64,000 nt of DNA from positions 1 to 64,000 of the forward strand of contig NZ_JANHGR010000003.1 of NCBI RefSeq assembly GCF_026616205.1, given 5' to 3'. Shown one piece after another: positions 45,100 to 54,067 of this stretch (its first letter is position 1; each line of letters starts with the position of its first letter). A program made the translations under genes and the position numbers. This stretch comes from Halolamina litorea (GTDB lineage Archaea > Halobacteriota > Halobacteria > Halobacteriales > Haloferacaceae). The notes under the pieces are model-generated. The model was given only the letters and a program-made list of their open reading frames with translations, was not told the DNA's origin and did not search any database.

Positions 45100-45600
45100 C
45101 CTGCCGTGAGACGATGTCGACAACGGCCTCTCGTCAGGGCCGTTCCGAGGTCGGTCGCTGCTGGTCGACGCCTCGACGGACGTTCGTCATCAAGTCGGCG
45201 GCGACGTCGACGGGGGCTTGCTCACGCACACCCCTCTCGGGTACCTCCCCGGAGTACTCCAGCTCGGCTGTTTCCGGTCACCCACCGGGACGAGTTCGGG
45301 ACTGGAACGCTCGGCCTCGAGTTCCGCGGTTAACAGACGCTCGCCCGCATCGAAGCGGCGGACATCGCCGTTCTCGACGGCACGTTCTGGGAGACCAACG
45401 AGATCGGCGAGCAGGCGGATGTTCCGCACCCACCGATCCAAGAGTCACTCGACACGCTGCCGCTCTCCCGGACGACGGTGTACTTCACTCACCTGAACCA
45501 CACGAACCCGGTGCTCGACGACGGCTCGTGGGAGTCCGAGGCACTCTCGGACGCGGGCGCACACGTCGTCGAACCGGGGCAGCACTTCGACCTCGGGTAG
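45100..45600 (+). pseudogene. pqqB-like MBL-fold relic
   Basis: Recognisable pieces lie in order: 'LLVDASTDVRHQV' and 'LLTHTPLGYLPGVLQLG' (from 45158, where HAHxGHYxG would be expected), then another frame with 'FGTGTLGLEFRG', an in-frame TAA (45331-45333), and 'TLARIEAADIAVLDGTFWE', 'VYFTHLNHTNPVLDDG' to a stop at 45600. The order and the 'DGTFW' and 'THLNHTNP' motifs match PqqB-type metallo-beta-lactamases. At least one frameshift, one stop and degraded metal ligands show it is dead. Confidence 0.65.
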
Positions 45601-45938
45601 CGTAGCCGAGCGCCTCGGGGCGGTCAGAAGGAGGCTGGTAGCCGGAGCCGAGACAGACGCGTGGGGGCCCGACGGTCGCTGGCAGGTGACGGGTTCGACC
45701 GATGGCCTCAGCCCCGGTTAATACCGGGTCCGCGTCGACGACGTCGACGAGCTAATCCCGGGCAACGGACCCGGACGGGCGACGATCGGGCGACCTACTC
45801 ACAGTAAGCCCGACTTACTTCGCGGACCGGCCGGCGGCTCGAACCGCGTGATGCCGTCGGGTACCACGGAGCAAGACCGGGAAAGTATCGTTTTCGCCCG
45901 TCATAACAAAGTCGAGATAGGACCAGCCTGGCCGTACA
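45601..45938. other. 338-base gap before cetZ
   Basis: No gene. A short stretch near 45690-45800 ('VRVDDVDELIPGNGPGRA' with a stop before it) looks like further gene debris. The cetZ promoter should lie in the AT-richer part near 45890-45925. Confidence 0.35.
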
Positions 45939-47132
45939 ATGGAAGTAGCCGCTATCGGAATCGGCAACGGGGGGTGTAAGGTCGTGGACTCGTTCATCGA
46001 GGTGTCGGGCGAGACCGGGGTCGAGGTCATCAGCGATGCGTTCGCGCTGAACACCGCCGAGTCCGACCTGAGCGTCGTGAACGAGATCCCGGCCTCGAAA
46101 CAACTGCTTCTCACCTCACCGGAGATGCGGGCCTCGGGCACTGGGAACAAGCCGGAGCTCGGCGCGGAGTTGATGGAGCAGAACCTGACCGTCGTAAAGA
46201 ACGCACTCGCGTCGATCCCCCATCACTCGACCGATGCGCTCCTCGTGGTCGCGGCACTCGGTGGGGGGACGGGCAGCGGGGGCGCACCCGTTCTCGCGAA
46301 CGAACTCCGGACGTGGTACGACATCCCGGTGTTCGGCCTCGGAATCCTCCCCAGCGAGCACGGCCATCTGGAGTTCAACGCCGCGCGGTCGTTCATGGAC
46401 TTCGGGAAGACGACTGACAACCTCTTCGTCGTCGACAACGCTCGCTACCTGAGTTCCTCCGACTCGATCCAGGAGAGCTACCGGCGCATCAACCGCGACA
46501 TCGCCCAGAAGTGGCTGACGTTCCTCAACGCGGGTGAACAGTCCGAGGACGGCGCCGAGATGTACGTCGACGCTGCGGACCTCTTCGCCGTCTTGGAGAT
46601 GGGCGGAATCTCGGTCCTCGGCTTCGCTTCGGAGGCTGCGGGGTCAGCGGACAGTGGTGGGCTGATCGAACGGTTCCGGACCAACGGTTCGCAGATTGAC
46701 CACAACGTCCGGACCCGAAAACTGGTCGACACGGTGAAAGCGGCAACGCGAAACCTCACGATGGAGGCTGACCTCGAGACGGCAGAAGGGGTTTCCCTCC
46801 TCGTCTCCGGGCCGCCAGCGGCGCTGACCCAACAAGGCATCGAGCAATCCCGACAGTACCTGCAGGACCTGACCGGCGCACAACGGGTCTCCCATGGTGA
46901 CGACCCACGAGCCGGGTCGGAAGAGCTGTCGGCGGCAGTGCTCTTCTCGAACGTCGGCTCCGCCCACCGAGTGGACGAACTCAAACAACGGGGGAAGAAC
47001 GCCAAACGGGAGATCGAACGTCGCCGGCAGGAGCGGGCCGCCAAGCGACGCGACATGTTCTCCGATCCAGACGACGAGCTCGGCTCGTTGTTCGATCCGC
47101 AGGAGGGGGTCGGCTCCGGCCACCGGTCCTGA
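45939..47132 (+). CDS. cetZ: CetZ tubulin-like GTPase
   Basis: 397 residues. The nucleotide-binding 'IGIGNGGCKVVDSF' starts at residue 6, and the tubulin signature 'LGGGTGSGGAP' is at 107-117. 'LLVSGPPAALTQQGIEQSRQ' belongs to the C-terminal domain, and the tail is charged ('KREIERRRQERAAKRRD'). CetZ proteins assemble with GTP and control haloarchaeal cell shape, including rod formation for swimming. This sequence could be CetZ1 or another paralogue; I leave the number open. Monocistronic, preceded by gene debris. Confidence 0.9.
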   Translation: MEVAAIGIGNGGCKVVDSFIEVSGETGVEVISDAFALNTAESDLSVVNEIPASKQLLLTSPEMRASGTGNKPELGAELMEQNLTVVKNALASIPHHSTDALLVVAALGGGTGSGGAPVLANELRTWYDIPVFGLGILPSEHGHLEFNAARSFMDFGKTTDNLFVVDNARYLSSSDSIQESYRRINRDIAQKWLTFLNAGEQSEDGAEMYVDAADLFAVLEMGGISVLGFASEAAGSADSGGLIERFRTNGSQIDHNVRTRKLVDTVKAATRNLTMEADLETAEGVSLLVSGPPAALTQQGIEQSRQYLQDLTGAQRVSHGDDPRAGSEELSAAVLFSNVGSAHRVDELKQRGKNAKREIERRRQERAAKRRDMFSDPDDELGSLFDPQEGVGSGHRS

Positions 47133-47291
47133 CAGGCCCCCACAGGAGACGGCTTCGTGTTCCAGCGCGCCCCGCGCGGGATCGTCGCCGACGAGGCCGA
47201 CGCCGGTGATCTCGACGCGTTCGCCGTCGCCGTCGTCGCCGACGGTGAAACCATTTGGGAGGTCGAAATACGTGTTGGGGCCGTTCGCCAC
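47133..47291 (-). pseudogene. N-terminal gene fragment downstream of the nucleobase permease
   Basis: A GTG start nine bases after the permease stop opens a frame with strong coding bias: 'TYFDLPNGFTVGDDGDGERV' and 'GDDPARGALEHEAVSCGG'. It then runs without a stop into the antisense of cetZ, reaching 46644. I take only the first 50 or so codons as genuine; the rest of the gene seems lost where the cetZ block begins. Family unknown. Confidence 0.4.
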
Positions 47292-47300
47292 CCCACTCGT

Positions 47301-48875
47301 TTACTCCCCTTTCACGTAGCGTTCGTAGGCCGACCGGAAGGCGCCGGTCTCCTCCGTGAGTTCCTCCCACTCGTCGAGGCCACGCTCCGCCCGAGTCCCT
47401 TCCACGGTGTTGTCGAGGACGAACGCGACGAGTCCGCCGACGGCCATCCCGGTGCCGCCGACGACGTAGACGGTGTCGGCGACGACCTGCAGCGCGGCGT
47501 CGGGGAGGAACGGTGCGGTCAGCAGCGGGCCGACGACGGGGGTCGCCGCGACGCCCTGCTGGAAGGCGGCGGCGCTCCCCACGTTGCCCATGTAGGCCGG
47601 CATCGCCAGTCCGAGGAAGAGCGCGATGCCGACGATGAAGACGTTCCGAGAGGAGTCCAGATCGACGTGTTTCAGGTTCGAGAGGCCGACAGCAGCGATC
47701 TGACCGAACATCGCCACGTAGAGCCCGCCGACGATGGGGTCGGGGATCGTCGAGATCAGCGCGCCGAAGTAGCCCACGAACCCGGCCAGCAGCATCAGGA
47801 TCGCGCCGATCTGGATGACGAACCGGGAGGCGACGCCGGTGAGGCCGATAGCGCCGATGTTCTCGGAGTAGGAGGTCGAGCCGTTCCCAGTGCCCATGAC
47901 CCCCGCGAAAACGGTCGCGACCCCCTCCATTCCGATGCCGTGGTCGATTCGGCGCGCGGAGGGGGCGCGCTCGCCGGCGAGGCGCGCGACGGCGTGGTAG
48001 TCGCCGAAGGATTCGATCATCGAGGCGACGACGCCGGCGAACATCCCGATCACGAACGAGGTCCGGAACGTCGGCCAGCCCCACTGTAGCGGCGTCGGAA
48101 TCTGGACGAGGCTGGCCTCCCGGACGGGCGTGAAGTCGACGAACGCCGGCGACCCGGCGGGCAACACGCCGAACACCGAGAGCGCCGCCGCGAGCACCCA
48201 CGCACCGACGATTCCCAGCAGTACCGGGTAGAGCCGGAACACGCGGTGGCTGTCACTCAGGTACTGGCTGAACGCGACGATCAGGAGTACGGTCAACCCG
48301 AGCAGCCACCACGCCTGATCGGCGCCAGTCACCTGTGGGGCATTGAACAGCGAGAGCCCGATGAGGGCGATGGTGGGCGCGATGACCACCGGCGAGAGGT
48401 AGCGCTTGAGCCGACCCATCACGCCGAGGTAGCCGAACGCCACCTGTGCGAACCCGCCGACGATAACCGCCCCCTGAAGGGCCAGAATCGCCTGTTCCCA
48501 GTTGTCCGTGCCGATGAATCCGATGATGGCGATGGCCGGGGCGAGCATCGAGAACGTCGCCCCTTGGACGATCGGGTAGCGGTTCCCGAACGTGGTCTGG
48601 AGCAGCGTCCCAACCCCGGAGACGACGAAGAACGTGCCGATGTAGAGGGGCAACACGTCGTCGGGCATCCCCATCGCCCCGGCCAGCGCGAGCGGGACGG
48701 CGATGTTCGCCCCGACCATCGTCAGGTAGTGCTGGAGGCCGAGCAGTACCGACTCGCCCGTCGGCGGGCGCTCGTCGACGCCGTACTCGACCTCGTCTGC
48801 CTGTTCAACCGACTCCGAACCCGGCTGGCCCGCCATCCCCTCCGGCGGAGTCTCCGGGTGCTCTTCTCCGGTCAT
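47301..48875 (-). CDS. Uracil/xanthine permease (NCS2 family)
   Basis: 524 residues, about 12-14 hydrophobic segments. 'LGLQHYLTMVGANIAVPLAL' at the start, 'GATFSMLAPAIAIIG', and 'GVVASMIESFGDYHAVARLA' (conserved Glu on TM8), then 'GVMGTGNGSTSYSENIGAIG' (TM10 region) are NCS2 hallmarks. It imports a nucleobase with a cation. The acidic 40-residue N-terminus is cytoplasmic. Whether it prefers uracil, xanthine or urate cannot be told. Confidence 0.92.
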   Translation of the reverse strand: MTGEEHPETPPEGMAGQPGSESVEQADEVEYGVDERPPTGESVLLGLQHYLTMVGANIAVPLALAGAMGMPDDVLPLYIGTFFVVSGVGTLLQTTFGNRYPIVQGATFSMLAPAIAIIGFIGTDNWEQAILALQGAVIVGGFAQVAFGYLGVMGRLKRYLSPVVIAPTIALIGLSLFNAPQVTGADQAWWLLGLTVLLIVAFSQYLSDSHRVFRLYPVLLGIVGAWVLAAALSVFGVLPAGSPAFVDFTPVREASLVQIPTPLQWGWPTFRTSFVIGMFAGVVASMIESFGDYHAVARLAGERAPSARRIDHGIGMEGVATVFAGVMGTGNGSTSYSENIGAIGLTGVASRFVIQIGAILMLLAGFVGYFGALISTIPDPIVGGLYVAMFGQIAAVGLSNLKHVDLDSSRNVFIVGIALFLGLAMPAYMGNVGSAAAFQQGVAATPVVGPLLTAPFLPDAALQVVADTVYVVGGTGMAVGGLVAFVLDNTVEGTRAERGLDEWEELTEETGAFRSAYERYVKGE

Positions 48876-48951
48876 CAGGAGTTCGTGCAGGGGTGCACGG
48901 TTCTCCTACAAAAAGCGGGTGGCTTTTGTCCCGCCCCGGCGGCCCGACCCG

Positions 48952-49080
48952 CTACGCGAGCGTCGTCCTCGCGCTCCCGCAGTTTGGACAGCGAGCGAAC
49001 TCGTAGAGTCCCCACTCGTTCGAGACCGTCGCTGCGAAGTCGAGCCCACAGTCGTGGCAGGTGAACGCCGCGCGCGTCAC
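48952..49080 (-). CDS. 42-residue zinc ribbon protein
   Basis: GTG 49078-49080 to TAG 48952-48954. 'FTCHDCGLDF' and 'ARCPNCGSAR' give two CxxC knuckles separated by 21 residues, enough for one zinc ribbon and nothing else. Such stand-alone ribbons are frequent in haloarchaea. Upstream of the permease on the same strand, 76 bases apart. The bases from 49081 to 49257 show no gene. Confidence 0.6.
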   Translation of the reverse strand: MTRAAFTCHDCGLDFAATVSNEWGLYEFARCPNCGSARTTLA

Positions 49081-49257
49081 AGGTCTCCCCGTCCAGGCCG
49101 TCGCCAGTTCGGAACACGGGCCATACACGAAGAGAGGGTTCCCGCGCTATCAGGCTCGGGGTGGGAGGACGAGGGCGTTTTCCCGGGGCGGACTCGCCAC
49201 AGGCGGCTGAACGGCACACACTCGTCGTCCGGAGTTCCACTCTCCAGCCGGACCGCC

Positions 49258-49704
49258 TTAGCTCACTTCCGTCTTCACGACGATGGCCGGCCTGCTCGTC
49301 AGCCGGAGGACCCGGTCGGTGACGCTGCCGAGCAGCGTGCGGTACTCCTCGGAGCGGCGCTTCGTCCCGAGAACGAGCAGGTCGGTGTCGGCCTCGTCGG
49401 CGTACTCGACGATCGTTTCGGCCGGGTCGCCGTGTCGGATCGTCCCGACCACGTCGACGCCGACATCCGACGCGTCGGCACGGACCGCATCGAGAGTCTC
49501 CTCGCCGATCTCCTCGAGGCCGTGTTCCGGCCCCTCGGCGCCGTCGACGTACTCATCGCCGCTGTAGGCCGTCACGACGCTCTCGTCGACGACGTAGAGC
49601 ACGTGCAGCGTCGCACCGTGTTCCCGTGCGAGATCGATCGCGTGGGCCGTCGCGTCCTCGGAGGCGACCGTTCCGTCGGTCGAAAGCAAGATGTCGTCGT
49701 ACAT
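49258..49704 (-). CDS. Universal stress protein (UspA)
   Basis: 148 residues, one Usp domain. 'YDDILLSTDGTVASEDATAH' at the start (ATP-binding Asp), 'ATLHVLYVVDES', and 'DLLVLGTKRRSEEYRTLLGS' in place of the usual G-x2-G-x9-G-[ST], so the nucleotide loop is somewhat altered. Cytoplasmic dimer that binds ATP or AMP in stress. Monocistronic, convergent with nothing. Confidence 0.88.
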   Translation of the reverse strand: MYDDILLSTDGTVASEDATAHAIDLAREHGATLHVLYVVDESVVTAYSGDEYVDGAEGPEHGLEEIGEETLDAVRADASDVGVDVVGTIRHGDPAETIVEYADEADTDLLVLGTKRRSEEYRTLLGSVTDRVLRLTSRPAIVVKTEVS

Positions 49705-49782
49705 CTCGTGGGGCTTCGCCTGCCGATCAGATAAAGGCCGTTGCCGTTCCCCTCGGGCGGGAACCGTCGCCCCGCAGCCCGG

Positions 49783-50832
49783 TCACTCCTCGCGTTCGTC
49801 CTCGCTGTCGGCACTCAGCCGTCGGGCGGCGGCCGCGGCGCCGGCACCGACACCAGCGAGTGCAGCCAGACCACCGAAGCCGGGGCCGTCAGTGGCTGTC
49901 GGCGTTCCAGTCTCCGTCTCCGGCGGTTCCGTGGCGGGTTCGGTCGCCGGGGGCTCGGTTTCGGGTGCCTCGGTCTCCGTGGCCGGCGGTTCGGTCTCCG
50001 TCGGCGGGGCCTCCGTTGGGGTCGCCGTCCCCATGCCGTCGACGGTCAGGTCGCCCACCATCGAGTTCGGGTGGACCTCACAGATGTAGAGCACCGCGTC
50101 GGTGGTCGCCTCGAACGTGAGCGTCTGGGTTGCGTCCTCCGTGCTGGTGATCTCGGTCGCGTAGAGGTTCTCCCCGTCGTCGTCCCGGATGGCGATGTTG
50201 TGGGGTTCGCCGTCGCCGTTGATCCAGCCGAAGGTGTACTCCTGGCCGGCTTCGAGTTCGATCGTCGGGTTGCTCTCGCCCTCGATCGACTCGGGAGCGA
50301 GCCCCTCCCACGCCCTGACGTAGCCGTCGAAGACGTAGTCCGACTCCTCGATGAGTTGCTGGATCAGTTCCTCGCGGCTGTCACCGGCCCCCCCGCCGGC
50401 CTGCTGGCCAACGTTGATGTCCCCGCGCATCGACTGCGGGTGGGGCTCACAGTAGTACTGGTACATCTCCTCGGTGGCCTCGAACTCGATGCTCGCCGTT
50501 GCTCCCTCCTCGGCGACCGTGTCGGTCCGGTGGAGCACCTCCTCGGCCTCGTTGATGATCACGAGGTTGTGGGTGAGCCCGTCGCCGTTCTCGAACTCGA
50601 TCCGGTAGGTCTCGCCGGGTGTGAACTCGAGTGTCGGGTTCGTCGTGTCGGCGATGCCCTCGGGAGCGACGCCTACCCAGCCGCTCTGTTCGCCGAGGAG
50701 TTCGAACGTCTCCGCGACATCCCCGTCCTGTGCTGCGACCGGACTCGCCACCCCTGAGAGTCCGACCGCGACGCCGGTCGCTCCGACCAACTGTACGAAC
50801 CGTCGACGGCTACTCGTCGTGGAGTCCTGCAT
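49783..50832 (-). CDS. Double cupredoxin (halocyanin-like) with PGF-CTERM-like tail
   Basis: 349 residues from ATG 50832. Tat signal 'SSRRRFVQLVGATGVAVGLS', then two plastocyanin-like domains. Each has a His ('LTHNLVI', 'EPHNIAI') and a C-x2-H-x3-M loop ('YYCEPHPQSM', 'YICEVHPNSM'), so two type 1 copper sites are possible. A Thr/Pro/Glu-rich stalk (glycosylation likely) leads to 'GPGFGGLAALAGVGAGA' and Arg residues, the pattern cut by archaeosortase A and lipid-attached. Role: electron transfer at the outer membrane face. Confidence 0.88.
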   Translation of the reverse strand: MQDSTTSSRRRFVQLVGATGVAVGLSGVASPVAAQDGDVAETFELLGEQSGWVGVAPEGIADTTNPTLEFTPGETYRIEFENGDGLTHNLVIINEAEEVLHRTDTVAEEGATASIEFEATEEMYQYYCEPHPQSMRGDINVGQQAGGGAGDSREELIQQLIEESDYVFDGYVRAWEGLAPESIEGESNPTIELEAGQEYTFGWINGDGEPHNIAIRDDDGENLYATEITSTEDATQTLTFEATTDAVLYICEVHPNSMVGDLTVDGMGTATPTEAPPTETEPPATETEAPETEPPATEPATEPPETETGTPTATDGPGFGGLAALAGVGAGAAAAARRLSADSEDEREE

Positions 50833-51009
50833 GCCCCGTCCTTTGGACACCGGCGACCATAGGTAGGCACCTTCAGATGTCCACCTCGCCGACGGTAGGA
50901 ACCTACTTCGGGCACGCTCAAGGCAGAATCCCGGAAAGTCACAGGGCCTGCGTCCTCACCTTGACAGTCGCCGGTGTAGATTCTTACTCTCGTGACACGA
51001 AGGGTCGGT

Positions 51010-51390
51010 ATGCTCCGGAAACTGCTCACCGCCGTCTGTACCGTCGAGGTGGTCGCGCCGGCGGCACTCGTACGGAATGCTGAACGACTCGCCATGGAGA
51101 ACCCCGACGAGTGTGAGTGGCGGTCGTGGGTGATGCCCGGTGCCCGACTCGAAGGGCTCCTCTTCCTCGTCGCGATGTGGCGCAGCGACGTGTCCTACGC
51201 CCGGTTCAAGCGCTTCCTCGGCCTCGTCGGTCTGCTCGCGCTGCTGTTCCCACGTGCCTACATCGACTACGGCACGCGGATGGCCTACACGAGCACGTCG
51301 ACGCCGAAGTGGCGCCCGTGGGTGTACGTTGGCACGCGACTCGTCGGACTGGTTTACGTCCTCGTAGCCCTGGACGAACTCCGCGAGTGA
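51010..51390 (+). CDS. Small membrane protein
   Basis: 126 residues from ATG 51010. 'RKLLTAVCTVEVVAPAALV', a charged centre, 'FLGLVGLLALLFPRAYIDYG' and 'VYVGTRLVGLVYVLVALDEL' suggest two or three membrane helices. Not recognised; close relatives appear as hypothetical proteins in haloarchaea. It is on the plus strand before an ArsR-type regulator, 131 bases apart. Confidence 0.65.
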   Translation: MLRKLLTAVCTVEVVAPAALVRNAERLAMENPDECEWRSWVMPGARLEGLLFLVAMWRSDVSYARFKRFLGLVGLLALLFPRAYIDYGTRMAYTSTSTPKWRPWVYVGTRLVGLVYVLVALDELRE

Positions 51391-51521
51391 GCCGTAGATT
51401 GTGGTCCGGTGTGGGCTCGATCGTTCGCCGCGAGAATCACGGCACGGCGTGGCGATGGGCGGGTGCCCAGAAGCTGACCGACCCAACGGGCATATAGTGA
51501 CACGGGCGTAACTGCCGAACG

Positions 51522-51890
51522 ATGGAAACGAACGGAGCATCGGATGAGGAGCAACCTCCGGGCTACGAACGCGTCGAGCAGGAACTCCTGCGGGAGACGT
51601 TCGAACTCGACGAAGTCACGGCGTTCTTCCAGACCATGGCGAACTCGACGCGGCTTACGATACTGTATATCCTCATCGAGGACGGTCCTGTCGAGAGCGC
51701 CGACCTCGCCGACGCCGTCGACCGCGAGCAGAACTACCTCTATCACCACCTCAACGAACTGGAGGAGGCGGACCTCGTCCGAAAGCGCCGTCAGAATGGC
51801 ACCAGCGTCTACGAACTCTCCCCCGACGGCGGGCAGTCCGTTCCACGGCTGCTCGACGCCATCGACGACTACGCGGCGCGGATCGAGTGA
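51522..51890 (+). CDS. ArsR-like winged-helix regulator
   Basis: 122 residues. The winged helix covers about 30-105: 'FFQTMANSTRLTILYILIED', 'GPVESADLADAVDREQNYLY', 'HHLNELEEADLVRKRRQNGT'. No metal-binding Cys is visible, so it is not a classic arsenic sensor; HTH_20/ArsR-type regulators of other signals fit better. It may act on its own gene or the neighbours. It converges on the HTH_10 gene with ten bases between stops. Confidence 0.8.
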   Translation: METNGASDEEQPPGYERVEQELLRETFELDEVTAFFQTMANSTRLTILYILIEDGPVESADLADAVDREQNYLYHHLNELEEADLVRKRRQNGTSVYELSPDGGQSVPRLLDAIDDYAARIE

Positions 51891-51900
51891 GCGTCGCTGC

Positions 51901-52578
51901 CTACAGGAACGCCCGTACGTAGCCCTCCATCACTCGCCGCTCGATCCGCTGGAGTCGCTCGCTCACGGTCCCCGGGGCCACGTCGAACGCCTCGGCGATC
52001 TCGCGGTGGGTCGCCCCCCGCGGTACGTCGTAGTAGCCGACCCGGACGGCATGGCGGAGCAGCGACCGTTGGCGCTCGGTCAGGCCGGCGAACGCCGCCT
52101 CCGACGCCGGCGCGACGGTGCTCAGCTTCTCGACGGTGACCTCGACGCTGGCCGGGAGGTCGGCCGCCGCCCGTTGGATACCGCTGTCGGTCCCGACGAC
52201 CCTGAGGCGGCTCTCGGCGGCGTCGCCGCGCTGGCGGTGGACGATCGGCCAGTCGACGACGAGGTCGTGGCGGTAGAGCAGCGAGATCAGGTCGTCGACG
52301 GGGTCGAGGTCGCGGTAGTGGGCGTAGACGAAGCTGTGGTCGCCGGCGTCCTCGACGGCGTACTGGCGCACCTGCTCGCTGCTCTCGAACAGCGCGCGGA
52401 CCGTTCCGGGATCGCCGTCGATCTCCGAGAGACCGACGTAGTAGTCGCCCGCTGAGGGACCCAAGTACCGCGTCGTTGCGAGCGAGACGGCATCAGAGCG
52501 GTCGACTGCGTCGAAGATCGACGCCTGCTGGCGCTGTGAGAGGACGATGGTCGCCGAGCGGAGCGTCTCGTTGGTCAT
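51901..52578 (-). CDS. HTH_10 regulator divergent from P450
   Basis: 225 residues from ATG 52578 (GTG 52587 is an alternative). C-terminal HTH_10 'LTERQRSLLRHAVRVGYYDV' and 'HREIAEAFDVAPGTVSERLQ'. The N-terminal half is a sensor domain without recognised cofactor motifs. It is divergent from the cytochrome P450 gene across about 100 bases containing an inverted repeat, which suggests it controls that gene. Confidence 0.85.
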   Translation of the reverse strand: MTNETLRSATIVLSQRQQASIFDAVDRSDAVSLATTRYLGPSAGDYYVGLSEIDGDPGTVRALFESSEQVRQYAVEDAGDHSFVYAHYRDLDPVDDLISLLYRHDLVVDWPIVHRQRGDAAESRLRVVGTDSGIQRAAADLPASVEVTVEKLSTVAPASEAAFAGLTERQRSLLRHAVRVGYYDVPRGATHREIAEAFDVAPGTVSERLQRIERRVMEGYVRAFL

Positions 52579-52613
52579 CGTCGACACCCTCTGGGCGCGC
52601 CGAGGTAACGCTT

Positions 52614-52641
52614 ACTACCTAAAGCCCCCTCGCATGGTAGT
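52614..52641. promoter_or_regulatory. Inverted repeat between HTH_10 and P450 genes
   Basis: ACTACC (52614-52619) and GGTAGT (52636-52641), followed by AGGTAC. It sits 36-64 bases from both starts, in the promoter zone of both genes. Confidence 0.4.
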
Positions 52642-52679
52642 AGGTACGCTCAACCCGATACCGACCGTATTTGCTGGTA

Positions 52680-54017
52680 ATGAGTTCGGACCACGCACGC
52701 GGCGAGTTCCCGCCAGGCCCGGACGGGCTCCCGGTGGTTGGTGCGGTCCCGCAGTCGATCCGCGGCGGCCTCGACTTCACCGAGCGCGTCGCCCGGGAGT
52801 ACGGCGACATCGTCCACTGGGAGGGGCTGGGCGACCACTTCTTCCAACTCAACGACCCCGAGGCCATCGCGCAGGTGCTCGTCCACAACAACACGAACTA
52901 CGTCAAGGGCGAACAGTTCCAGCGCATCCTCCGGCCACTGACGGGTAACGGAATCCTCAACAGCGAGGGCGAGGAGTGGCGACGGAACCGTCGCATGATC
53001 CAGCCGGCGTTCCACCCTGACCGGATCAGCGTCTACGCGGAGATGATGGTCGATCAGACCGAGGCCACGTTGGCGGATTGGCGCGACGGCGAGACGCGCT
53101 CGATCCACGAGGACATGATGGAGTTGACGTTGCGTATCGTCGCCGAGGCGCTGTTCGGCGTCGACCTCGACCGGTACGTCGACGACATCGAGGAGGCGAT
53201 GAACACGTTCCTGCCTGCGAGCGCCAGCCTCTCGAACATCCTCGCTCCGGAGGGCGTGCCGCTTCCCTCCCGGCGGAAGATGGCCCGCGCTCGGGAGACC
53301 CTCGACAGCGTGGTCGACGAAATCATCGCCCAGAAGCGCGAGACCCCCGGCGAGGACGACGTCATCTCGATGCTGCTCGACGCCCAACAGGAAGGTGCGC
53401 CCCTGAGCGACGAGGACATCCGCGACGAGGCGATCACGCTGCTGACGGCCGGCCACGAAACGACCGCTGTCTCGCTGACGTACACGACGTACCTGCTCGC
53501 CCAACACCCGGCTATCGAGGAGAAACTCGTCGCCGAACTCGACGAGGTCCTTGACGGCGAGCGCCCGACGACGGGCGACCTCGCCGACCTCACCTACACC
53601 GAGCAGGTCGTCGAAGAGTCGATGCGGCTGTTCCCGCCGGTCCCGAGCATCGTTCGGGAGGCGAAGGAGCCCGACACGATCGACGGCTACCGGATCCCGA
53701 CCGGCTCGAAGGTGTTCATGAGCCAGTGGGTGGTCCACCGCGACGGGCGCTGGTACGACGACCCGCTCGCGTTCCGGCCCGAGCGCTGGACCGACGAGAT
53801 GCGCGCGGACCTCCCGAAACTCGCCTACTTCCCGTTCTCGGCGGGGCCGCGGCGCTGCATCGGTGACCGGTTCGCCATGCTCGAAGCGCGGCTGATCCTC
53901 GCGATGCTCTACGGGGACTACCACCTCGAACTGGACTCGGGGCGCAACGTCGAGGTGATCCAGACGATCACCTCCCGACCCGACGAAGAGATCCGGATGA
54001 CGGTCCACGAGCGGTAG
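52680..54017 (+). CDS. Cytochrome P450
   Basis: 445 residues from ATG 52680. Heme loop 'FSAGPRRCIGDRFA' with Cys393, I-helix 'LLTAGHETTAVSL' near 257, and ExxR 'EESMRLF' near 313; 'FRPERWTDEM' is present. It is a soluble monooxygenase without membrane anchor, resembling haloarchaeal P450s such as Halobacterium CYP174; the subfamily is not assigned. It needs a ferredoxin partner not found nearby. The divergent HTH_10 gene is the likely regulator. Substrate unknown, possibly a terpenoid or fatty acid. Confidence 0.93.
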   Translation: MSSDHARGEFPPGPDGLPVVGAVPQSIRGGLDFTERVAREYGDIVHWEGLGDHFFQLNDPEAIAQVLVHNNTNYVKGEQFQRILRPLTGNGILNSEGEEWRRNRRMIQPAFHPDRISVYAEMMVDQTEATLADWRDGETRSIHEDMMELTLRIVAEALFGVDLDRYVDDIEEAMNTFLPASASLSNILAPEGVPLPSRRKMARARETLDSVVDEIIAQKRETPGEDDVISMLLDAQQEGAPLSDEDIRDEAITLLTAGHETTAVSLTYTTYLLAQHPAIEEKLVAELDEVLDGERPTTGDLADLTYTEQVVEESMRLFPPVPSIVREAKEPDTIDGYRIPTGSKVFMSQWVVHRDGRWYDDPLAFRPERWTDEMRADLPKLAYFPFSAGPRRCIGDRFAMLEARLILAMLYGDYHLELDSGRNVEVIQTITSRPDEEIRMTVHER

Positions 54018-54067
54018 CGGTTGGACTAGCGGGGGTGTTCATCCACCCCCCGGCCCTACTGGAGCGT

